24,741 bases of DNA from Macrocybe gigantea (GCA_011319805.1 SJRY01000181.1:1-24741); one strand, 5' to 3'. Positions 11,170 to 21,612 are shown, numbered from the stretch's first letter. Program-made: numbers and translations. Notes: generated by a model not told the origin, from the letters alone.

Positions 11170-11270
11170 TAAACAGTCATCGGCCCGCTTCATTATCTCG
11201 GCGCTTCCTGCCTTCCACGAGGATGTGATTCCATCTGGCTCTCTGTCCGACCATTGAGACAACATATCTG

Positions 11271-12283
11271 ATGAAGGATGAAACTGCGGGGATCAATGCC
11301 CGATCCACGACCAGCAAGCTGGCTATTTATCCATTTGACCACCCCGACGCAGATGTTATCCTTCGCTCGTCGGATGATCCACCCGTCGATTTCCACGTGT
11401 TCAAGCTCTTGCTGTCTCTTGCATCCCCGTTTTTCGAGCTAGTCTTCACCCTTCCACAACCGCTTGATGATCTCCGTGAGGAAGACGGACTGCCAGTCAT
11501 CTCCATGGCAGAGGATGAGCGTACCCTTAAACTGATGCTTGGGTTCTGCTATCCTGTCGCTTTGACATCACCGCCCGAGCTAACGTCCTTGGGCGACCTG
11601 CAGCTTTTGCTGAAAGCTGCTGTCAAATATGACATGGACGGGGTGCAGAAGCACATCCGGAAATCGCTCATGGAACAGCGTTTTGTCGAGGCTCAGCCCC
11701 TGCGCGTTTTCGCGACCGCATGCAGATACGGATGGTTGGCAGAAGCAAAAAGAGCTGCACGCTATACCCTTCGACAGCCAGCGTCGCTGCCGTTTGTGGA
11801 GGAGCTAGAGTTCATCTCGGCAGCGGAATACCATCGACTGCAGGAGTATCACGTCCGCTGCGGTGATGAGGCAGCGACGTATGTCTCCGGCCTCACGCTG
11901 GACGTGGAAGATGACTGGGTCTGGACGACATGCACGAACTGCGAACCTGCAAACCTCGGGGATCTGATCTCCAGAATTTTTCGACGCTTTCCTGGCTACG
12001 CTCCCCCTAGAAAATGGTGGGTAGAATGGATGAATGCCGTCGCTTCTGAGCTACGGAAGATTCCTTGGGGAGAGACGGTTAAAAAATATGACCTGATGAA
12101 CCAGGCGATCTCAAAGGCGAAACGTTGCGTCATATGCGAATCGAAGGCCGCTGAAGATCTAGATGGCTTTTCACATATATTGGCGGCTAGGGTTGAAAAG
12201 CAGATATCGACGGTGAGTGCCATGCCCATTGCTATATCGTGTCTAATTCATTGGAATCATGCCAGGTTGAGCTCGTTTTCTGA
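11271..12283 (+). CDS. BTB/POZ domain-containing protein
   Basis: Two exons, 11271-12212 and 12266-12283, give 319 residues. The 53-nt intron (GTGAGT...CCAG) joins KQIST to the short tail VELVF-stop. The N-terminal ~110 residues have the BTB pattern: an ADVILRSSD strand, the hydrophobic FHVFKLLLSLASPFFELVF helix pair, the acidic loop, VISMAEDERTLKLMLGFCYP and the helix DLQLLLKAAVKYDMDGVQ. The C-terminal half has the layout of the large family of short BTB proteins expanded in mushroom-forming fungi, with scattered cysteines (CTNC, CVIC) and no Kelch or MATH repeats. BTB domains mediate dimerisation and often Cul3 binding; the partner here is unknown. A transposon lies 59 bp past its stop, probably touching its 3' UTR. 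Confidence 0.87.
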
Positions 12284-12342
12284 CACATTTATTTTTCAAT
12301 TGCCATTGATGGCATTCTGGAGTTGGACGGCTGTACACTGTA

Positions 12343-12366
12343 CAGTCGACTCTCTCCTAACCCATA
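12343..12366 (+). repeat. Left terminal inverted repeat
   Basis: It starts CAGTCGACTCTCTCC and ends TAACCCATA. It pairs with 13081-13104 with a single mismatch at the eleventh base. Confidence 0.85.
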
Positions 12367-12400
12367 TCCCTCAAAACCCATAACCCCTTATAACCCATAG
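12367..12400 (+). repeat. Subterminal direct repeat, left copy
   Basis: It begins TCCCTCAAAACCCATAA and ends AACCCATAG. A near copy in the same orientation lies at 13027-13059, differing by a few bases. Subterminal repeats of this kind often bind transposase; that role is inferred. Confidence 0.7.
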
Positions 12401-12697
12401 GATTTTCCATTTCCCGGGTTGGTTAGAGCCAAAATCGAGGTCATAACCCATAAACCTCCCATAACCCATAACCCATAGCCATTTTGGAGAAAAACCCATA
12501 CATTTTACGAGAGAATCTGAGATTGATGTATTATATAATCATCACTTTCTATGCAAAACTTGCCAAAGAAAGGCATCTTCATCATGACAAACCCTCTTGG
12601 TTCACTGAAAAAAGGCTTACAGGCCCAAGAAAGCAAATCCAGCCCCGAAAAGGATGGCAAAGGAGAGGCTTACGGAGGGTGATGAGGAATGTGGTAG

Positions 12698-12922
12698 ATG
12701 GTGAGGGCAACCTCATTTGGAAAGAAGGGCGAGGATGATAAGAAGGATTCGGATGAGAATGACTTCCCCGTGGAAATCCATCCCTCACAGATGAAAGCAC
12801 TTCACGCTGCAACGACTTGGCAGAAATATGTTCAAGATATCGAGGACCCTTTTTCTAACAAGCTGGAGGTAATTTTGGCATCTTTCAGTCATCAGACATG
12901 TCTAGCCAGGACCAGTCCATGA
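12698..12922 (+). pseudogene. Possible remnant of a transposase C-terminus
   Basis: A reading frame inside the element encodes an acidic-basic stretch followed by MKALHAATTWQKYVQDIED and a segment rich in S, R, Q and T. A one-base shift would extend it through MKSALSTDYLDS to a stop. The helix-rich layout with a final S/T-D-Y tail resembles my recollection of C-termini of fungal pogo-type transposases, but I cannot confirm a match. No catalytic DDE region is present, so it cannot be functional. Confidence 0.3.
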
Positions 12923-13026
12923 AATCGGCACTTTCCACAGACTATTTAGACTCATAATGCATTGAATAGTTGCTAATAACCCATATTTTCGCTAATTAGA
13001 CAATACTATATCATCTTATAACATCT

Positions 13027-13059
13027 TCCCTCAAACCCATAATCCCTTAAAACCCATAG
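13027..13059 (+). repeat. Subterminal direct repeat, right copy
   Basis: It begins TCCCTCAAACCCATAAT and ends AACCCATAG. It matches 12367-12400 in the same orientation, unlike the outer terminal repeats, which are inverted. Confidence 0.7.
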
Positions 13060-13080
13060 CCTGAGGCCTTTCCCGATCAC

Positions 13081-13104
13081 TATGGGTTAGGAGGGAGTCG
13101 ACTG
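13081..13104 (-). repeat. Right terminal inverted repeat
   Basis: Plus strand reads TATGGGTTAGGAGG and ends GAGTCGACTG, followed by TA. It is the inverted partner of 12343-12366. Confidence 0.85.
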
Positions 13105-13198
13105 TATAGCAGTTTATGTACTAATAGAATACCGAATGATCCTTCCCCATTGCGGGTGAGCGCTGCGTGCCTTGTTTAGCAGGCGAGGAACGACATCT

Positions 13199-13551
13199 TG
13201 TGAGGGTCAAGGCATAACTTGACCCAAATGAGGACAAAGTTTTGCCTAACAATGGCAAAGGAACAAGGCAGAGAGACGAGCGAGGCGAAATTCAAGATGT
13301 TCGAGAGGAAGAATACACGTTGATTCGACAACCACTTAAGTCCTAAATACAGGTGGCTTTTATACATAAAATGGTTTAGGAGAAGTTTTCGGAGAAAACG
13401 TAAAGAACGAGTCATAGCAGATTTCTATAGGAGGAGTTTTGTAAAGTAGAGAGTAATGAGTGAATCATAGTGAATTTCTATAGGAGGTAACGAATAATAA
13501 ATGAACGAGAATATGATGAAAATATTTATGTATAGAATTAGGGTTGTGACA
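13199..13551 (-). mobile_element. Solo LTR of a retrotransposon (353 bp)
   Basis: The segment starts TGTGAGGGTC and ends GGGTTGTGACA on the plus strand, so it has TG...CA ends. The 5-bp sequence CATCT is present directly before (13194-13198) and directly after (13552-13556), the expected integrase target duplication. Read on the minus strand it begins TGTCACAACCC and has a TATA-like TATAAAAGCC near 13355-13364, placing the promoter in the middle of the LTR. There is no internal gag-pol sequence or primer-binding site, so it is a solo LTR left by recombination. Gypsy-type is likely but the superfamily cannot be fixed from an LTR alone. Confidence 0.83.
13421..13487. repeat. Direct repeat inside the LTR
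   Basis: ATTTCTATAGGAGG occurs at 13421-13434 and again at 13474-13487, 53 bp apart. On the minus strand they lie upstream of the TATA-like box, in the presumed U3 enhancer region. Confidence 0.55.
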
Positions 13552-13556
13552 CATCT

Positions 13557-14418
13557 GTCTTCGCCTAAACTGACCTGACCGTGGCTTCTTGTTGCGGTAT
13601 CCTGCTTTCCGTTTTCTCTCACAAGAACACCGTACCCCGTACGTCGTGTGAGGTATGTTCGGCTAGCTCCTTGCAACATTTCTACTGTCCACCGCTCGCG
13701 GCATTTACCCTTCTCGTATCCCGATGCACTCGGAGTCACGGAGCGCCTGAATGTCGAAAAATTGTATGGGTCATAACACCTGACTTTCGTTTCCTCTTTA
13801 TTGCTTGCAGTAACCAATGCACTACTTCTTATACTGAGCAGCTACAAAGACTCCGTCGTTTGAACCAGTTCGACTGGCTTCTCGGGCTTCCCTTGTATCC
13901 CATTTCGAGTCCAGCCTGCCGTCCTGGGTTTGATGTTTCATGCTTAATTGATGGATGTCGCACAAGACATTGATTTTGACCCAAGGGAAGAACGACACGA
14001 GACTGAAGAATGCTACGAAACGGTCATCACCTGCCTCGCAATTTTCCCTTCTTGACACACAGCGAGCAGGGCCTTTCTCGTCCCACGTGCGCCTCTCTGA
14101 TCGAAGCTCGCTTTATGGTTGCAAGACGACACATCTCTGAATCCCTTGCCATTTCTTTGAACGACGGTTGGGTTCTGTCCACCGTCAATCAGCGACTTTC
14201 CCCCTTGGGCTCCAGTCGCTTCTGGTGATGATCTAGCTTTGGAGAAGCTGTCCGAACCCGAATTGGGCACCCCCGAGATCAAACCGTGAGACTGCAGAAA
14301 TTCTCCTTCTGATCTAGCGTGTCATAACTGTCATCGGCATAAGGAATCTGGATCAAAATATTAAAGTGGACTTGAATATGGTCGCAAGCGCCATCTCACC
14401 CTCCTGCTCAGAGCAACC
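13557..14418. other. Intergenic region upstream of the MFS pair
   Basis: About 860 bp between the solo LTR and the first transporter. Open frames on both strands (for example 13581-13973 plus and 14013-14282 minus) have no recognisable family or splice pattern. The last few hundred bases should contain the promoter of the first transporter. No clear regulatory motif was identified. Confidence 0.45.
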
Positions 14419-16720
14419 ATGTCCAGCGAGAACGAGAAGCAATCTAGTGTGTCCGACGTCAAAGGCGACATTGAGTCGGTGCATAACCTCCTGGGCACCG
14501 AGAAGGAGAAGAGACTGCTGAGGAAGTTCGACTTTACGCTCATTCCTCTCTTTATGCTTATCTGTGAGCGTTGTTGCGATTCCCGGTTTCTCCTTAAAGC
14601 TGATGAATATCGCTGTTGAAAGTCTGCCTCAACTTCGTTGATAGGTAAGCGCCTACTTCTCGTAATTAATGAAGTTCCGCTTAAACGTCTACTTAGAACT
14701 GCAATCGGTACGCTGTGATCGTCTTGCTCTGTGCTAACACATTGAATTCCCCGTTCAAACAAAGGGAATGCGAAGATTGCTGGTGAGTTTGATATTTCGG
14801 CACTCAGTGCTTTCTGTTGACATTCCATTGATCAGGTCTGGAGAAGGATCTCGGCATGCATGGGACAGATTACAACAAAATGTTAACCATATTCTACGTT
14901 ATCGTACGAATCATTTTCTGGTATCTTCGTCTTTCATATAAATGAGACCTGTCCCCCCTAGTTCATAGTCACCGAAGTTCCATGCAACCTGCTCCTCAAG
15001 CATTTCGGCTCTATTTTCCTGGCCTTGATGGTCATCCTCTTCGGGATATGCACGTTGTGCACTGCGTTTGTTAAATCTTATAGAGGTTTAATCGCTACGA
15101 GGATTTTCCTTGGCATTGCGGAGGGAGGTACTTTGGTAGGTGCCCTATGCTGTTTTCTGGCTCGTAGTGATGAATTTGACTGTTTATCAGCCTGGTCTAA
15201 CTTATATTCTATCTCGCGTAAGTGAGAGCCTCAAAGTGGCGACGGGCATTTGACACTGATTGGTCAGTATTATCGTCGATCTGAATTCGTGCTCCGTCTT
15301 GGGGTGTTCTTCGGTGTTGCACCCTGCCTTGCTGGCGCTTGTAAGCAGCGTCAACTTCGGATTTTCAAATCCTTTCTCAAAATTTTTTTGCATTGTCGCA
15401 GTCGGTGGTCTTCTCGCCTCTGGTATCCTTGCACTTGATGATATCGGGAGTGTCAAGTCCTGGAGGAAGATTTTCCTGGTCGAAGGTACAGTATCTGGCT
15501 TCCACTCGGGCTTTTGGATGAGAAAAACTAAAGCACATCCGTCAGGAATTATTACCACTGCCATAGGCATTATCTGCTGCATCATCATACCTACTGATCC
15601 CCAGCGGACAAGATTGCTCAACGAAGAAGAGCGCGCACTTGCACTGGCACGCATTGACGCCGACCAAGTCGTCAGGACAAAGGGTCTCAAGGAACGAACC
15701 TCATGGACCTTGGTTTGGAGGGCTTTCAATTTCAATGTAATGCTTTGAGATGTTTTTCGCATGCCAAGACATTGACTGGCCGTCCTTAGACCTTGTTGTG
15801 CGCTCTCGCCTACCTTTTGATCAACATCTCTTTCCAAGGACTGAGCTTGTTCTTGCCCACTGTCGTCGCCCATCGTAAGTCGAACCCAGACGTTTTGTAA
15901 AATGCATCGCTCAAGTGATTTACGCCCAACAGTCGGACATTTCAGTACGGCACCCACAAAATACGATGTGATGTCATGCTAAACATCTTTCAATTTAGCC
16001 ACCGTTCAAGCGCAATTACGCACCGTGCCACCCTTCTTGGTCGCTGCCGTGTGGGTCTTGGTAGTTTCCTATGTGGGATACAAGTTCAAGAAGCGCGCCA
16101 TTCCTCTTTTCATGGCAATGCCATTGGTTGTTGCGGGATATGTCATTGCGATCTCCACTAAGAACGTCCATGCGCGGTCAGTTTCACATCTTGGAAACTT
16201 ATACTCAATAAATGCTAACTTTTCCTGAAGCTACGCGGCCTGCTTCTTGAATATCGCCGGCCTGACGCCTAGTGCACCTCTCTTCCTGGCTTGGGGAACT
16301 GACAACTCTGCGCCCGACACCGTGCGCGCCGTGACAACTGCCCTCATTCCAGGTAATGGGACCTGACCTTTGGTGCACAAAAACGAGCTAAATCTAGGCA
16401 CAGGTATTGGGGCGTTTGGCGCCGTCATTGCGTAAGTCCCCATCTTTGGACCTTGAACAGTGGAGGTTGAACTAGCTTATTATATATACAGTGTCTGGAC
16501 ATATCTACCCTCAGATGCACCTGATTTCCACAAAGGCAACTCGATCAACGTCGCCACCAGCGCCCTCACTTGTTCTCTCGCCATCATTGGTGCATTATAC
16601 GTGACCTGGGAGAACCGAAAACGCGCGAAAGGTGGACGTGATTACCGGCTGGAGGGCAAGACCAAGGAAGAGATCGAGCAACTGGGACACCAGCATCCTG
16701 CTTTCCGTTATCAGATCTAG
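14419..16720 (+). CDS. MFS transporter, ACS family (Dal5/Tna1-like), tandem copy 1
   Basis: Sixteen exons: 14419-14563, 14623-14644, 14697-14707, 14765-14782, 14836-14903, 14962-15135, 15191-15217, 15268-15340, 15402-15485, 15546-15736, 15790-15874, 15933-15944, 15999-16176, 16231-16352, 16404-16431, 16492-16720, giving 488 residues with all phases consistent. Family marks are LLRKFDFTLIPLFMLI, CLNFVDRTAIGNAKIAGLEK, ATRIFLGIAEGGTLPGLTY, AWGTDNSAPDTVRAV and the conserved VWTYLPSDAPDFHKGN. The hydrophobic profile fits 12 membrane segments. The ACS family takes up organic anions such as allantoate, nicotinate or vitamins with protons; the substrate here cannot be read from sequence. Exons of 11, 12 and 18 nt are shared with the neighbouring copy. 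It should sit in the plasma membrane. Confidence 0.93.
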
Positions 16721-17182
16721 TGCTCTTGTTGTACAGCATACATGTGTATACCGTTCTCTTGGATAAATCCTCTTTGAAGTTCGACGGTAAGTAAGAGACG
16801 GAGACGATCAATGTCGAATTATGTCTGTCCACGCCTGTTATGTTGCAATGGCATGCCTAGCAACCCATAGGGGATAAGCTGGCATCGGACTGCCAACTAT
16901 GGACTCCTGAGATGCCAATGAATTGCCTTTAGGCACTGTTTACCAACTGCGGCGAATAATTCGGAGACACTAGTTTGTTATCACAGCCGCACTTACCCCC
17001 TAAGTTCGCGCCGATCAAATGACAATCAGGTGAGCCGCAAACTCCCAGCCGTTCATAGACTGCCTGGATCCTAAGGCACTATAGAAGACAACTTTTCCCA
17101 TATGGTGACACGGTGCAAGCCAAATGCGAGCCCTTTAAGAGCGAAAGGGCCAGCACCCAGGGGCGAAGTCCCGAACGTCTCC
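16721..17182. other. Intergenic region between the two MFS copies
   Basis: It holds the 3' end of the first copy and the promoter of the second. No gene or repeat was recognised. The last 81 bp (17102-17182) are open in frame with the second transporter and could extend its N-terminus. Confidence 0.5.
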
Positions 17183-19661
17183 ATGTCTCTTCCCGAGATT
17201 ACCAGGGATTCGAACGAAAAGGCCAACTTGGCAACGAACGGACACCATGACGGGTCTGATAAGGGTGACTTTAACGAACATGACACGGGAATTGATGCGA
17301 CAGCGGAGAAACGTTTGGTTCGCAAACTCGACTTGATCCTCTTGCCACTGTTCACTCTTGCTTGTGCGTACCCATTGAATATGCGCCTTGTTTTAGTCGG
17401 GTGACTTTCAAGGCTTTAGATTGCACCAATTTTATCGACCGGTGAGCCTGATCTAAGGGATAGTCAGATTCAGTCTCGAGAATCTTACGACTTTCAAGAA
17501 CTGCCATAGGTTGGAATGCTGTGACAGGAGAATTCAATAGCAACTTACAGTTCTCGTTTTCGAAACAGGCAATGCGAAAATAGCAGGTGACTGCACTGGC
17601 ATGACGGTTGGTCCGCTCTCGGACGCATCTGACATTTCGTGGGACGTTTTGTCGCGCGAATTTAGGGATTGAGAAAGACCTCGGAATGTCGGGCTTTGAT
17701 TACAACGTGGCTCTGACTGTTTTCTATATCTTCGTACGTCAGTTGACAGAATCCGTGCAAAAACAAAAAACGATGATCTGTCGATAGTATATAGGGGTGG
17801 AAATACCATCCAACCTTGCTCTCAAACGGTTTGGTTCGATATGGCTCGCTGGTATTATCACCACCTTCGGCCTTGTCTCCATTGGAACTGCCTTTGTTAA
17901 ATCATACTCCGGTCTTTTGGCAACAAGAGTGTTCCTGGGGTTAGCGGAAGGGGGCACACTGGTACGCGACCTCTTCCCATTAGGGATGAATGCCGCGATC
18001 TGATGGTTTTCCTTCCCCCTTACCAGTCGGGATTAACCTACATCCTTTCTCGCGTTAGTGGAATCCATCTGGCCTCCAGCCGTTTAATCCAATAGTCTTA
18101 TGTACCTTTAGTACTACCGCCGCAAGGAGTTCGTGCTTCGTGTGGGCATATTTTTCGGGCTATCACCAACATTGGCGGGAGCTTGTACGACCATTCTCTT
18201 AAGTTTAGCGGTCGGTACTGAATTGAGGTGGAAAAGTTGGTGGACTTCTCGCGTCAGGACTCTTGTCAGTATCAAACATCGGCACCGTAACTTCATGGAG
18301 GAAGGTTAGTGTGTGTGCCTGATGGGTGCTGATGTCAAATTCAGCAAAGATATACTTAAAAAGCCTCCCCCACAATAGATATTCCTGATAGAGGGTATGT
18401 GTCCCGAGAAAAGAGTGCCTTGAGTGCCTCACGCTACGCTAAACTAAACATCTAAACTCAGGCATCATAACAACCGGTTTTGGACTGCTCTGCTTCTTCA
18501 TCATACCTACTGATCCTCAGCATACGGGGCTGTTCGATGATGACGAACGTCGGCTCGCCCTAGCTCGAATTGATGCAGACCAGACCGTGAAGACGCAAGG
18601 TCGCAAGGAACGCACCTCTCTGAAGTTAGTGCTTCGGTCCTTCAGTGTAACGGTAGGCCAGAGGATTGAGGAGAGTGGCTTTCGCACTAACTCTGAAGGT
18701 ATTAGACCTCGATATGTGCTATTTGCTACCTTATGGTCAATATCTCCTTCCAAGGACTGAGTCTGTTTATGCCTACTGTGGTCGCGTCGCGTGAGTGACT
18801 GCATGCGTGTCTCGGCCATGGTCCTCTGACATACGTTTCTCAGTGGGCCATTACAGTGCGCGATGTCGCTTGAGCGTGTTTCTGTGATCAAACTGAATTA
18901 GCATTTTAGCTGTCGTTGAGTCGCAACTACGAACAGTCCCGCCATATGTCGTTGGTGCAGTCTGGGCATTGTCGCTATCGTATTACAGCTATCGCATCAA
19001 ACATCGAGCCTTGCCAATCGCGTTGTCTGTTCTTTTAATGGTCGCTGGATACGCCATTGCAGTGGGAACGAAAAACTCTCATGCACGGCAAGTCAGCGTT
19101 TCTGGCGGCGGAAGGTAACTCATTATCCTCCAGTTATGCGGCTTGTTTCCTCTCCGTGACGGGCGGCTCACTTAGTGGACCATTGGTAAGCTGAATTCTC
19201 TCCTCATTTGTAGCTGAACAACGCACTAATGTAACCTAGTATCTTGCCTGGGGAACGGACAATGCGGCACCTGATACCGTCCGCGCGGTAGCAACTGCCA
19301 TAATCCCTGGTATCTTCTTCACTCCCTGACAGAGGTCCTGGCTCACGAGTTTCAGGTATCGGCGCATTTGGTTCTATTATTGCGTGAGCCCTGTAATTGT
19401 CAGCCTGGAGGCGCCTTATGACCATGCCTTAGTGTGTGGACATACCTTCCAGCAGATGCCCCGGATTACCACAAAGGAAACAGCCTCAACCTCGCAACCA
19501 GCACGTTGGCCTTTACCCTGACTTTAGTATGTCTACTCTACATCCTCCAGGAGAATGCCAAGCGCGAGAGAGGTGAGCGCGATTATCGTTTGGAGGGCAG
19601 AAATGCAGCAGAGATCGAACAATTGGGTTACTTGCACCCGCGATTCCGTTTCCAAGTGTAG
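17183..19661 (+). CDS. MFS transporter, ACS family (Dal5/Tna1-like), tandem copy 2
   Basis: Eighteen exons: 17183-17363, 17420-17441, 17499-17509, 17569-17586, 17666-17733, 17788-17961, 18027-18053, 18112-18184, 18237-18304, 18379-18394, 18462-18646, 18706-18790, 18844-18855, 18910-19087, 19134-19185, 19240-19309, 19356-19383, 19433-19661; 498 residues. It shares the family marks of its neighbour (CTNFIDRTAIGNAKIAGIEK, AWGTDNAAPDTVRAV, VWTYLPADAPDYHKGN). Exon lengths match copy 1 except that two copy-1 exons are split (84 as 68+16, 122 as 52+70). The intron after 19087 begins GCAAGT, a GC-AG intron. I chose 17183 because it gives an N-terminal tail as long as in copy 1; an in-frame ATG at 17102 would add 27 residues. 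Substrate unknown; divergence suggests an old duplication. Confidence 0.92.
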
Positions 19662-19836
19662 ACAGCTGGACGATGTCGTTGTAGCACGAGCCTACTAGAT
19701 GAACGCGATTTACTACAATACCTCTCTGAGATTATATCAGACGCAAAACAGGCGAGACTTAAAAAGTGTCGAAGAGGTTGGTGATCAGGCCTGTTCGCGC
19801 AAATCGCCGCCGTGCGGTGGCTTACATACATAGACG

Positions 19837-20960
19837 ATGCTCAGAGCCACGACTCTCCGATTCTTCAGTCTGTCGTGCCGCATCAAACGCCCACAATATC
19901 CTCGATTCGCGTTCTCCATACATGCCAGCAGCTATTGTCTGTCTCCTGGGCGGTTCCATCAGGTGGCCGCGGGCACGCCGCAGTCCCGGGCCCGGAAATT
20001 ATCGACACAACCTCCATGGAAGCAACCTATCATGCCGCCAGGCAAAACCCCCTTGCGAGAGAACATATACACGCTTCCAAACCTCCTGACAGTTTCCCGC
20101 ATCCTTGCTTGTCCAGTTCTGGGTTGGTCTATTCTGAACTGTGACTTCAAGCTCGCGACGGCTCTCCTGGCGTATGCCAGTGTTACAGATTTTGTCTGTC
20201 TCGAGAATATTTTTCTTAACGCTTCATTGACCTTCCGGGATAGGCTGACGGATTCCTTGCACGGCGTTTCAAAATGCAATCTGTGATCGGCACCATCCTT
20301 GATCCAGCTGCAGACAAGACTCTTATGACGACGCTGACGGTGACATTGGCAATGCAAGGGATGCTGCCTGGTATGTCCCTTTCATCTTCCGCCTCTCCTG
20401 CCCCCTTCTCAATGTACGTCAGTTTCCCTGGCTGCGATCATACTGGGTCGTGATGTCCTTCTGAGTTTATCCGCCTTTTATATCCGTTATACCTCACTTC
20501 CAGAACCGGTGCGTGAAATGTTGAAATTTTACCCTTTTGCACGCTTTTGCTAGTCTCTGACGCATGATGTGACCCAGAAAACTTTCATGCGATATTGGGA
20601 CTTTTCTATACCCTCTGCAGAAGTACGACCTACAGGAATCAGTAAAGTGCGTGTCTTTCCTTCCTTCGTCGTTCAAGGAAGGGCCTACCTTTTTTTTTCA
20701 AGATTAATACCGCTCTCCAACTTGCCCTTATGGGAACCACCACTGTCAGTCCCCTTCTGAGTGTTGATATTTCAGTTCCTCTACAAGGCCTGCAGTGCGT
20801 CCATCTGTCTCCCACTATTATCTAAGGTGACATATCTGTCTTCTTCAGATGGACGGTAGCCATTACGACTATATGGAGCGGTCTCTCTTACTTGTTCTCT
20901 AAAGACGCCGTTCGTATAATCTCCGAAAAACGACGAACCAAGTCACGCTCGTCGTCATAA
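19837..20960 (+). CDS. CRD1: Cardiolipin synthase (CDP-alcohol phosphatidyltransferase), mitochondrial
   Basis: Six exons: 19837-20193, 20244-20370, 20423-20508, 20578-20646, 20703-20794 and 20849-20960, giving 280 residues. The CDP-alcohol phosphotransferase signature is complete: D121-G122-x2-A125-R126-x8-G135-x3-D139-x3-D143, in DGFLARRF and GTILDPAADK. Just before it is the typical NIYTLPNLLTVSRI helix. The first ~65 residues are rich in Arg, Ser and hydroxylated residues with few acids, fitting a mitochondrial presequence. The enzyme joins CDP-diacylglycerol and phosphatidylglycerol to cardiolipin in the inner membrane. The C-terminus is basic (SEKRRTKSRSSS). The phosphatidylglycerolphosphate and choline/ethanolamine relatives share the signature, but the LDPAADK context and N-terminus favour cardiolipin synthase. 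An out-of-frame ATG lies upstream at 19812. Confidence 0.92.
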
Positions 20961-21612
20961 CACTTCTCTGAGCTGGTTACTTTTCGTTTTGGGCAGACAA
21001 CTCGTCCGTGTAGACGGCTCGGTCGAACCGTTGTCACGAGTCTACTTTTCTGTTAATCCCATCATGACGACAACGAAAGGGCTGCTGATGGCATTCGCAT
21101 GGGGCTCGAAGCCTGTTATGGGACAAGGAACTACCTTCATTCAATGTAATGCCGAACCATATCTCACGTTCTATCTATTTCCCATGTTCCAGCACCTTCC
21201 CTCGCTCAAAGGTCAAACAGTGCTCAGAATAACGACTTGACAGGATCTTCAATCAGGTTCTGATAATCAATTCCTCCTCGTTGATAGCATTTACTTCGGA
21301 GCACGAACCATGACCTTTCCCGGAAATTATGGGGCTTCCAGGCCTAACGTGGGATGTGCTTATCAGTCGATTCGAGATCCATTCATGCCACCGGTTCTAC
21401 AGATTCCAAGCACCTCTAACAACCTGAGCTCGGTGAGCCAGCGTCCATTACAATTACTCGAATTACATAGGCCTTCTCTATTATTATACAGTCATATAGC
21501 AATTGTAAATCTAACTCCTGAATTCATGCACAATATTATAGCCCTTGCCGTTGGACCGCAATAATACAAGAGAAAACGACAGTCACGGTAATATATACCT
21601 AGCAAAATCGAT
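20961..21612. other. Intergenic region between convergent genes
   Basis: About 650 bp between the cardiolipin synthase stop and the stop of the PACT gene. Open frames at 20989-21240 and 21310-21564 on the plus strand show no family resemblance. A spliced model joining them needs a 32-nt intron, too short for this genome, so no gene is called. Most of it is probably two 3' UTRs. Confidence 0.5.

Larger units (their letters stand above)
10681..11270. promoter_or_regulatory. Divergent intergenic promoter region, L11 (-) and BTB gene (+)
   Basis: This 590-bp stretch separates two divergently transcribed genes and should hold both promoters. Visible features are a CCAAT-type box (ATTGG near 10839-10843) about 160 bp upstream of the L11 start, a 14-bp tandem duplication (AAGCGTGTCGGGTC) at 11032-11059 and a palindrome at 11146-11169. 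No coding sequence was recognised. Assigning any motif to one gene is inference. Confidence 0.4.
12343..13104. mobile_element. 762-bp pogo/Tc1-mariner-like element with 24-bp TIRs and TA duplication
   Basis: The left end 12343-12366 and the right end 13081-13104 are inverted repeats of 24 bp with one mismatch, starting CAGTCGACTC and ending AACCCATA. Both sides are flanked by TA (12341-12342 and 13105-13106), the target duplication of the Tc1/mariner/pogo superfamily. The motif AACCCATA occurs seven times in the first 160 bp and four times in the last 130 bp (one inverted), and is absent from the middle. At 762 bp it is too short for a full transposase, so it is probably an internally deleted, non-autonomous copy that would need a transposase in trans. 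Superfamily call rests on TIR start and TA target; no DDE domain is present. Confidence 0.8.

Noticed and set aside
12343..12500. AACCC-rich tract as a telomere-like repeat
   Set aside because: The unit is AACCCATA with irregular spacing, not the fungal CCCTAA telomere unit, and it lies within transposon ends.
12484..12738. Open frame of 84 codons as a host gene
   Set aside because: It lies entirely inside the transposon, has no recognised domain and no conserved context.
13425..13817. 130-codon minus-strand frame as a gene
   Set aside because: It runs from unassigned flank into the solo LTR; its last third is LTR sequence and it shows no family resemblance.
19812..20144. Upstream ATG at 19812 as the cardiolipin synthase start
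   Set aside because: It is in another frame and does not lead into the conserved domain.
21064..21313. Spliced small gene between cardiolipin synthase and the PACT gene
   Set aside because: The model starting MTTTKGLLMAF needs a 32-nt second intron, shorter than any other intron here, and the product resembles nothing known to me.
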